Shown: positions 55,907-64,000 of the stretch, in pieces
Position numbering within the stretch: the first letter of the stretch is position 1
Layout of the letters: every line of letters begins with the position of its first letter
Origin: Thermothelomyces thermophilus ATCC 42464
Lineage: Eukaryota > Ascomycota > Sordariomycetes > Sordariales > Chaetomiaceae
Direction of reading: 5' to 3'
Assembly: GCF_000226095.1 (NCBI RefSeq)
Contig: NC_016478.1
Location: 1,664,001 to 1,728,000 of the forward strand
DNA length: 64,000 bases
Translations under genes and position numbers: made by a program
The notes under the pieces: model-generated
The model's database searches: none
Told to the model about the DNA's origin: nothing
Seen by the model: only the letters and a program-made list of their open reading frames with translations

Positions 55907-56967
55907 TCTTCCTTCCCGGAGGTGGTTTTGGGAGTTAAGTTGGGCAATAAGGTGTGAGATGAGCGCTAGTGTGGAGGTGATTGATTCTCAGCTCTTGAGC
56001 TTCTTTCTCTACTTCCTTCTTGTCCTTTGATTTTTTTTTTTCTCTTGTTTCTTTTTTGCGCTGTATTAGGTTCGCTTCGCAGTCCAAAGTCTTCTGTCAA
56101 GAAGCGTCGTGTAAGGGGGAAATCCTGGCTGTTGTTCACAATGGATATCACGTGCCGGTTGCTGTCTGGTTCCGTCCCAGTATGTATTCTACACGAATTA
56201 ATTACACTACGGAGTACTCCGTACGGATACTGAGCTCAGGTCACTGGTAATAAGCTTCTGATGCGGTAGAGCTTGGAGTTAGCCCCACCTGCCCAGTGAG
56301 CCTAACGCCACAAGTGGCAGGTTCTCGCCGCACTGTACGGAGAACTGGTAATGATACGTCATGCGGCGTGTGGCTGGAATAGCTCACCAACTTGTGCACA
56401 CAATTCATTGAATCTGAGGCTCACAATTGCATCTAAACTAGAGTTTGCACAATATTATAAAGTCTTATAGTGCATGCCGTACCTAACCAACTTCGCCAGG
56501 TTGAAGAAGGCCGAGCTACGACGTATGGCAATGAAAAAGGGTTAGGGTTGACAGAGTTGGTTACTGTACGGATACTACGGAGTACTGCGCAGTAATACCA
56601 AAATTACCAACTACCTTGAAGTGAGGCTACGGAGTACCTGAAAGAGGTTTAGGTGTAACCTAGATAGCAGGAATTATGGGGCGCGTCTCCTGGAGACGCA
56701 TTGTCGGGAAGTCAAGGCAATCTGGCAACACGCCGCATCGATCTCGACTCGCATTGAACCGCACCGCCAACCTCCGCCCTCACGGCCCGACGTCTGCCGT
56801 GGTAGGGAATTCGGTGCTTTTTCCGTACTCGGCCTAATTGTTTTGTTTTCAGTCGCAAAACAACAAGAAACAAATAATAAAATAACAAAAACAACAGCAA
56901 CGACAAGCAAGTTTGACACCTCTCGGTCGGCCCTCCCCCAAAGTCGATCCACACAACCGACGCCGCC
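55907..56967. promoter_or_regulatory. Divergent RRM / SEC31 upstream region with TACGGAGTA palindromes
   Basis: 1.06 kb. It holds the densest cluster of the TACGGAGTA family: a perfect 16-base palindrome TACGGAGTACTCCGTA at 56208-56223, and further copies at 56576-56584 and 56628-56636. No gene is seen. Confidence 0.6.
56208..56223. repeat. 16-base palindrome, TACGGAGTA family
   Basis: TACGGAGTACTCCGTA is its own reverse complement and is made of two overlapping copies of the nine-base motif found elsewhere in the intergenic DNA. Confidence 0.85.
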
Positions 56968-59900
56968 ATGGTTCGGCTGAGAGAGATCCCGAGGACGGCG
57001 GCCTTTGCGTGGTCGCCGGGCCCGAATCCAATCCTGGTTACTGGCACCAGGTCCGGCGCTGTCGATGCCGACTTCTCGGACGAGACCAAGCTGGAGCTAT
57101 GGGACCTCAACCTCGACGACCCAGGTCAGGGCCTGGAGCTGCAGCCAGTAGCCAGCATCAGCACCGAGTCCAGGTACGCGCGCATTGCACTCCCCCGGCC
57201 GCACGTTCGACGCTAACGTTACACTGCAAAAAGATTTTACGACATAGCATGGGGTGCCCCCAGCGACGAGCACCCGCGGGGTGTCGTTGCCGGCGCGATG
57301 GAGGACGGCTCGTTGCAGCTGTGGGACGCCGCCAAGCTCCTTGCCGGCGAGGAAGCCCTCATGTCGCGCGACACCAAGCACACCGGGCCCATCAAGGCGC
57401 TTCAGTTCAACCCGGTGCGACCCCAGGTCCTCGCCACTGCCGGTGTCAAGGGCGAGCTGTTCATCTGGGATGTCAACGATACCTCGACCGCCTTCCGCCT
57501 GGGCACCGCCGCAGCCCACGACATCGACTGCGTGGCCTGGAACCGGAGGGTCTCCAACATTTTGGCGACGGGCAGTGCCGGCGGCTTCGTCACCGTGTGG
57601 GACCTCAAGACCAAGAAGGCGTCGTTGACGCTGAACAACAACCGCAAGCCCGTGAGCGCGATCGCCTGGGACCCCAACAACTCCACGAACCTCCTAACCG
57701 CCACCTCCGACGACAATACCCCGGTCATCCTCCTGTGGAATCTGAGGAACTCGCAGGCGCCCGAAAAGACGCTGCAGGGACACGACCAGGGCATCCTGTC
57801 GCTCTCGTGGTGCCAGCAGGATCCCGGCTTGTTGCTCTCCTGCGGCAAGGACAACAGGACCCTCGTCTGGAACCCCCAGACCGGAGAGCGGTACGGCGAG
57901 TTCCCGGAGGCCACCAACTGGACCTTCCTGACGCGCTTCGACCCCGGCAACCCGAACCTGGTGGCGACCGCCTCGTTTGACGGCAAGATCACCATCCAGA
58001 CGCTGCAAAACACGAACCCCTCCGCCGTGCCGACGGCGCAGGCGAGCATGGACGACGACGATTTCTTCTCCAAGGCTCCCACCCAGCTCCAGGGGGCTTC
58101 CTTCTCGCTCCCGAGGGCGCCCGTCTGGTTCGAGCGGCCGGTCGGCGTCTCGTTTGGGTATGGTGGCAAGCTCGTCACCTTCAGGAAGAACGACACGCCT
58201 GCCAGCCAACCCAGGTCTTCCAAGATCCAGATATCGAGCTTCTCGGTCGATTCCGACATTGGCTCGGCCACCGAGAAGTTCGAGGAGGCGTACAAGAACG
58301 GAGACATCGCAGCCATCTGCGACTCTCACGTGGCCGACGCCAAGACGGAGGAAGAGAAGGCCGACTGGCAGGTGCTGAAGACGCTGAGCGAGTCCGACGG
58401 ACGCACCAAGATCATTGAATACCTGGGATTCGCCAAGGATGAAGAACCTCCCAGCGCCGCGGCTGCCGACTCGGAGGCTACCGAGACAAAGGAAGAACCG
58501 AAGGAGACCGGGCTGGCCCCGCCGCAGACCAACGGAGAAGACGGGAAGAAGAAGCACAAGCGGGTCACGAGCATGTGGGCCGATGTCGACGACGGCGATG
58601 ATTTCTTGTCCGACCTCACCGCCGCCAAGGGCGCCAAGACGGACAACCCTTTCCAGCTCCTGGGCGAAGGCGGCTCGGCCGAGGATCAAATCACCAAGGC
58701 CGTCATCCTCGGGAACTTCGAGAAGGCAGTCGACCTCTGCCTGAAGGAGGACAGGGTTGCCGACGCCTTCATCCTCGCGAACTGTGGCGGCAAGGAGCTG
58801 GTGGACAAGGTGCAGAAAAGCTATCTCGCCCAGAAGAAGGGCAGCCCGAGCTATCTCCGCCTCATCAACTCGGTGATTGGCAAGAACCTGTGGGATGTCG
58901 TGTACAACGCGGACCTGAGCAATTGGAAGGAGACCATGGTCACGCTCTGCACCTTCGCCGATCCCTCCGAGTTCCCCGACCTCTGCGAGGCGCTCGGCGA
59001 CCGCATCCTCGAGGTGGGCCCGAGGAAGGACGCTTCGTTCTGCTATCTCGTCGGCTCCAAGCTCGAAAAGGTGGTGGATATCTGGATCGCCGAGCTCGAG
59101 GAAGCAGAGCAGGCCGGGCTCCAGGAGGCCAGCAACGACTCTACCTTTTCGATCCATGCCAGGTCGCTGCAGCACTTCATCGAGAAGGTCACCATCTTCC
59201 GCCACGTCACCAAGTTCACAGACACCGAGAAGGACCTCAGCGAGGGCTGGAAGCTCGCGTCCTTGTACGACAAGTACACGCAGTACGCGGATATCGTTGC
59301 CGGCCACGGCCAGTTGTCGGTCGCCCAGAGATATCTGGACCTGCTTCCGACCAACTACCCCGCTGCTGAGGTGGCCAGGAACCGCGTGAAGCTCGCCACT
59401 CAAAAGTCGGCTTCCCAACCGGCGCAGCGTCAAGGTGCTGCCGCTCCCGGCGCCCGCGTATCCTCCCGCGGCCCGACGCCGGTGGGCTACCGGCAGCCCG
59501 CATCCATCCCGCCGGCTGCGGCGAGCAATCCCAATCCTTATGCGCCCCCTGCTCCTATCCAACCCGCCTCGGCAACGTCGTCGAACCCGTACGCACCCCC
59601 GACGGCGACGTCTCAGTATGCACCATCCGGCGCGTCCCCGTACGTGCCAGCTGCCGGATTTGCTCCTTCTCAGCCGGTAGGCGCAGGGTATGGACCTTCG
59701 GGAGCGTCGGTTCCTCCCCCTCCGAGGAACACTGGTCCTCCGCCCAAGATCAACAAGGACGTGGGCAACTGGAATGACGTGCCCATGGTCACGAAGCCCC
59801 CCGTCCGCAGAACCACCCCGAGCGTGGCGCCTATCACATCTCCCTTCCCGGGCCAGACCAGCCCGGCCGGGCCTTATCAGCGGAGCGCCCCAACCCCTCC

Positions 59901-60880
59901 TCCGCCTCCTCCCAAGGGGTCCGCGCCACCTCGCAACGTGACGTCTCCTCCTCCTCCTCCTCCTCCCTCTGGGCCGCCGCGATCGGGGTCGGTGACGTCG
60001 TCCAATGCTTCGAACCCGTACGCGCCTCCGCCACCGGCGGCAACCGGCTTGGCTTCTCCGATGGCGCCCCCGCCCGCCCCGAGGACGGCATCCCCTTATA
60101 ACCCTCCTCCTGCAGGCCCTCCGCCGTCCAACAGGTACGCGCCGGCTCCGGCGCCTTCGGCCCAACCATACAATCAAGGTCCCGGATCTACCCCGCTAGC
60201 ACCTCCTCCGGCAAACCTTTACGCCCCGCCGCCAAGTTTCCAAGCCGCGCCTCCTCCTCCTCCTTCTTCTCATCCTTCTTCTCAGCAGCCGTCCTCAGTA
60301 CCGCCGCCACCCCAGGGATCTCGACCACCTGTGGGTCCGCCGCCGAGGGCTGGTCCTCCCCCCGCGGCGGGCGGCCCTCCCCCCGCGGCCCAGGCACCGG
60401 CGTCCCAAAGCCCCACGTCGCCCAAGGCGTCGGCACCTTCACAAACGAACCGGCACCCCCCTGGCGACCGCTCCCACATCCCACCCAATGCCCAGCGCAT
60501 GGTGGAGCTCCTGAGCCAGGACATGCAGCGTGTGGCGTCCAAAGCGCCCGCGGCGTTTGCGCCGCAGGTCAAGGATACGCAGAAGCGGCTGAACCTGCTG
60601 TTTGACCACCTCAACAACGAGGAGCTGGTACGTCCGGATACCATCGAGCAGCTGACGACGATTGCGGAGGCCATCACGGGGAAGAACTATGAATTGGCGT
60701 CGAAGCTGCAGACGGAGATTCTTCGGGACAAGATGGAGGAGTGCGGGCAGTGGATGGTGAGTTACAAATTTTTTTTTTCCTTTCCCTTCCCAGCTGGCTG
60801 TGTAAAAGTGCCGTTGCTGATGCGTGGTGATACAGGTTGGTCTCAAGAGGCTGATTAGCATGAGCAAGGCTACGCCTTAA
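56968..60880 (+). CDS. SEC31: COPII coat outer-shell protein Sec31
   Basis: Exons 56968-57173, 57234-60756 and 60836-60880 give 1257 aa. The N-terminal seven-bladed WD40 domain runs to about residue 365 ([60 protein letters not shown]). The alpha-solenoid ACE1 element lies at about 545-770 ([58 protein letters not shown]). A Pro-rich region follows at about 790-1125 with many NPYAPP repeats, which in yeast binds Sec23 and speeds Sar1 GTP hydrolysis. The C-terminal helical domain ([20 protein letters not shown]) ends [15 protein letters not shown]. It pairs with Sec13 in the cage of ER-exit vesicles. Introns are 60 bases (CTAAC) and 79 bases (CTGAT); the last exon is 45 bases. A long reverse-strand open frame in this gene (57694-60177) is a compositional shadow. 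Confidence 0.96.
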
Positions 60881-61295
60881 GTAGATTGTTGGGATAGGGG
60901 GGAAAGAAGGAGTGGACGACGGAGAGAGGTAACGATGCGGTCGTATCTATAGTCAGTGTTAGATTGTAGGCGCGCGACGAGAAAAATGCGATTTGGTACA
61001 TCTCACTCGCCAACCGGGGCTGTCACTGCGAAGCTATCACTTTCCAGCCAGCCAGCAAGCCAACAAGCCAGCAAGCCAGCCCCGCTCTTTTGTCTACGAT
61101 ACTTATTTGAATCTATCCTGTAACCCATGGCGAAGAACCAAGCGGAACATTATTTGGAGGTAGGCCACATCCCTACGGATAATACACCGAGTACGAAGTG
61201 TACCGCGAAGCGGACCGAGATTGGAGAGGGAGAGAGAAGAGGACTACATTCCGGGGGCAACACGATTGGCGGAGCACCAAGCAGTCCAACTCACC

Positions 61296-62009
61296 TCACC
61301 TCATCCTGACCAACCGGCCCCATTCCGTGCCTCGAAAAGGCGACTTCGCCGCCCCCGGTTTCCTCCTCGGCGGCAGCACCGGCGCCTCGCGATTCACCAC
61401 CAGCGTCCGCGCCTGCGTCCGCTGCGCTCTCCCCAGCTTGGCCCGCCACTCGTTCTGATAGTCAACCACGAGCAGCGTGACGACCGACTCGGCGCCCTCG
61501 AATCGAACCTTTCTAGCAGTCCCAGCAGCAGCCGGATCAGTCGATCCCCCTCGTGCTCGTCGTCCTCCTCCTCCGTCCAGGACCTCTCCTACCAGCTCTC
61601 GCATGCGCACCCGGTTGCGGTACAGCTGCGGGTAAGGCGGCACCAGGCCGGCATCCCACCGGGCAAACAGCGAGGGCTCCCGCTCAGCCAGCACGTTCAT
61701 GGCATCCCGAAGCGGCGGCGTGCACGGGCTGACGGCCGCGCAGGGCGCTGGCGCGGCTGTCCCCCGGAAAGAGCCCCGGCCGGTCGAGGAAGAGGCAGGT
61801 CTCATCGTGCGTGCGGTGACCTGGCGAACTGTGCTGAGCCCCGCACTCGACTCGGTGCAATACCACTGCAATACCAAGAGTAGAGGCTTCGTCCTGGCGC
61901 CGCCGCCACCGTCGTCATTGTTGCCGCCACCGGGATCATGGCGCAGAACTCTCGGCTCACCGTGTTGGTTATGGTGACTGTTCTGCTTCCTGCCCGCTCC
62001 TGAGCCCAA
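61296..62009 (-). CDS. Doubtful GC-rich open frame, perhaps a decayed gene
   Basis: Not recognised. The frame stays open for 237 codons in GC-rich DNA. The stretch DAMNVLAEREPSLFARWDAG, then LVPPYPQLYRNRVRMRELVG, and later ESVVTLLVVDYQNEWRAKLG looks like real protein. A possible splice acceptor (CAG at 61868-61866) would start the last exon at 61865. Between 61590 and 61500, however, another frame reads more like protein (EEEDDEHEGDRLIRLLLGLL) than the called one, so the locus may be broken, or only GC-biased noise. No start codon is favoured and no domain is visible. Confidence 0.3.
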   Translation of the reverse strand: MGSGAGRKQNSHHNQHGEPRVLRHDPGGGNNDDGGGGARTKPLLLVLQWYCTESSAGLSTVRQVTARTMRPASSSTGRGSFRGTAAPAPCAAVSPCTPPLRDAMNVLAEREPSLFARWDAGLVPPYPQLYRNRVRMRELVGEVLDGGGGRRARGGSTDPAAAGTARKVRFEGAESVVTLLVVDYQNEWRAKLGRAQRTQARTLVVNREAPVLPPRRKPGAAKSPFRGTEWGRLVRMR

Positions 62010-62752
62010 AGAGGAACGGTTGTATAACGACCAACTCGGTACACGAGACGGGATTCATCATAGTCTTGATGTGTATGGCGGACAAGAGGCGAGGGTCATT
62101 TCTGCCTCTTGCTGTGTTCTTCTGTAATCCATACTTGAAGGATGTCTTCGGCCCAAACTACATAGACTATCCGTAAGGTAATTAGTTAGCATGGAACTGC
62201 ACTGAGACACACCATCGACATTACACAACGGCAATGGCTCGGCTCAGCGACTAGAAGCAACTGTATCAGTGTGTATGAATGTATTGCATTGTACAGTACA
62301 TACCTCAGTTGCAGCGTCATGGACTCCCTGGCCACAAAGACCGGTTTCTCCGACCTTGGATCAGCTTGTGAAATGGTGTGTGTTCACACCAATTTGCCAA
62401 GGAGATTTGTGATTGCATCCCGTGGCTTGGAAATGATCTATCATGGGCCATGATGCGTCTGTTCGCTTTTGACTTGGTTCACTGGAGATTGAATTTACAG
62501 AAAGGTACGGAGTAGTTGCAGCTTCTGGGCAGTGCAGGGCCCCCAGGCAGCAGCGACTTGTTCAGGGATGCTACCCACTCGGCAGGGAGACAAAAAGGGA
62601 AAGAGAGAAAGCGCCAGAAAGGGTGGGGTGGCCTCAAGTTCACTTTCACAACATGTTCACGCTGAACCTCTGATAAGATAAGCGATTGGAGCTTCTGCTG
62701 GGACAACTCAGCAGCCTCCACATCATCGCAATTGATCGCACCGACAGCCCCA

Positions 62753-62777
62753 ACTCGACTCGACTCGACTCGACTCG
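62753..62777. repeat. ACTCG pentamer tandem repeat
   Basis: Five units of ACTCG about 100 bases before the GET2 start codon. Confidence 0.9.
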
Positions 62778-62877
62778 CCCCAGCTTGCTGAGCTCGGCAC
62801 GCCTTATTTTTTGAGAACACAGCACATAGACGGCTCGCCTAGAAGAGAGAGAGAGAGAGATTCAACTGAACTCGACC

Positions 62878-64000
62878 ATGACGGAAACGTTGACGCCAGA
62901 CGAGGAAGCGGCGGCTGCGCGCGCGGCCGAGCAGGCACGTCTGCGCAAGGCCCGGCGAGAAGCAAAGATCAAGGCCGGCGCCGAGAACAGGTTGAACAAA
63001 ATCACCGGTCTGGGAGGCGGATTTCAGCGAGGTGAGCCCGGGTCTGGTCTGCGAAGTTGCCCCGAGGCAATCCGACCGGGTTCAATCCGACAGCTAACAA
63101 CAGCATGATTCTCTTTTTAGCCACCTCACCGGCGCCGGCGACGACGACGCCGAGCACCGCATCCAGTAATGGTGCTGCCACTGCTGCTTCTACTGCTGCC
63201 ACCGCCACCGACGCCGCCCGACCCCAGCACGCCGACCCCGAAGAAGTCGACATCTCGGAGCACTTCTACCAGCCCCGGACCACCCCGCGAGTCGCGCCCG
63301 CCAACAAGATCGCCACGACCACCGGTAGCGGCACCATCTCCGACGCCCAGCTCCGTCAGACCATGTTCGGCCTCGACCCTCCCGGCCCCGCCTCCCCAAC
63401 CCCCAGCATGCCCGGGATGCCCGGGGTGCCCCCGGCCATGGAAGACGACCCGATGATGCGCCTGATGATGCAGATGCTAGGTGGCGGCACAACCACCACC
63501 ACCACCAACAACAACAACCCCTTCGGAGGCGGTGCGCCCTTCCCCGCTCAACAACAGCAACAGCAGCAACAACAACAACAGCAACCCACCGCTTCCCCAG
63601 ATCGCTACGCCTCCCTCTGGCGCCTCCTGCACGCCCTCATCGCCCTCGCCCTGGGCCTGTACATCGCCCTGTACACGCCCTTCACGGGCACCAAGCTGTC
63701 GCGCGACCGCGCCGCCGCCGCGGCGGCCGGCTCCGCCGAGGAGCGCGCCCGCCTCCTCCGCTCGCAGCTCGGGCAGCCCGACACGGCCGACGACACCACC
63801 ACCGCCGCGGCTGCGGCTGCGGCGGGCGGCGACTTGAACCTGACCAGGACCTTCTTCTGGGCCTTCGCCACCGCCGAGGCCCTCCTGCTCGGCACCCGCT
63901 ACCTCCTCTTCGGCCGCGGCCAGAGCCCGCTCGACTCGACTGCCGGGGGTGGCGCGGGCGGCATCCTCGGCCTGGTCGCTTCCTTCCTGCCCCCCGGCCC
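62878..64000 (+). CDS. GET2: GET complex subunit Get2 (partial, right edge)
   Basis: Exons 62878-63031 and 63121 to beyond 64000; the C-terminus is outside the window. The N-terminus holds AAEQARLRKARREAKIKAGA and ENRLNKITGLGGG, the basic RERRxxK/RLNKI motif by which Get2 tethers the Get3 ATPase at the ER membrane. A long flexible linker with Ala/Thr, polyGln (63552-63588) and Asn runs follows, containing VDISEHFYQPR and DDPMMRLMMQML. Transmembrane segments then begin (WRLLHALIALALGLYIALY, later RTFFWAFATAEALLLGTRYL). With Get1 it inserts tail-anchored proteins into the ER. The 89-base intron has a CTAAC branch. The family has three C-terminal helices, so the last one is probably cut off. Confidence 0.88.

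Larger units (their letters stand above)
60881..62877. other. Intergenic, one ambiguous reading frame
   Basis: 2.0 kb. A CCAGCAAG-type repeat lies at 61037-61080, a TACGGAGTA motif at 62506-62514 and a five-base ACTCG tandem repeat at 62753-62777 near the GET2 leader. The only possible gene is on the minus strand at 61296-62009 (see that entry). Confidence 0.5.

Noticed and set aside
57694-60177. 827-codon open frame on the minus strand
   Set aside because: It lies fully inside SEC31, is Arg-rich without domains, and follows from the GC-rich codon use of the real gene.
63045-63062. tRNA B-box-like GGTTCAATCC
   Set aside because: It lies in the GET2 intron; no acceptor stem, A box or anticodon arm can be folded around it.

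Overview
The window is nuclear DNA of a filamentous ascomycete, most likely a Sordariomycete of the Sordariales (Neurospora or Chaetomium kind). The signs are GC-rich exons, short introns (about 50-190 bases) with GT...CTRAY...AG signals, a NUC-2/Pho81 protein with the Neurospora domain layout, and fungal-type RRN6, SPC25, COX12, eS10 and GET2. I see no transposon, virus-like element, tRNA, rRNA or CRISPR array. The exon joins below were made by hand from splice signals and protein conservation.

Layout. 1-6.9 kb is gene-poor, with one doubtful small spliced gene (4304-4721). 6.9-12 kb: a TDP2-like phosphodiesterase and a CHY/RING E3 ligase. 12.7-14.5 kb: MZT1 and SPC25, two mitotic genes side by side on the minus strand; SPC25 is divergent from RRN6 (15.2-18.5 kb). 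19-24 kb: a PITH protein, a CCDC25 homologue, mitochondrial uL3m and the COX assembly factor COA1. 25.2-27.4 kb: two uncharacterised multi-pass membrane proteins. 27.6-31.1 kb: the phosphate-signalling protein NUC-2/PHO81. 33.3-36.3 kb: a CUE-domain protein divergent from ESCRT-III VPS20. 36.8-42.8 kb: a DUF2293 protein divergent from the DEAH helicase DHX35. 45-47.6 kb: a single-pass membrane protein with a long disordered tail. 47.6-50.4 kb: no confident gene, but a decayed coding stretch. 50.4-55.9 kb is dense: eS10 and SDE2 (divergent), COX12 and an NDUFA4/B12D-like protein (divergent), and an RRM protein. 57-60.9 kb: SEC31. 62.9 kb to the end: GET2, cut by the window edge.

Most genes are unlinked housekeeping functions. 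Possible functional pairings are MZT1-SPC25 (spindle) and COX12-NDUFA4-like (respiratory chain, shared 451-base promoter). I found no clear new multi-gene system. The most unusual content is in gene structure: a start codon split by an intron in NUC-2, a one-nucleotide exon in the CCDC25 homologue, a three-nucleotide exon in COX12, and a GC-AG intron in SPC25. The intergenic DNA is also sprinkled with short palindromes (TACGGAGTA and GTATGTAC families) that I did not see inside exons.
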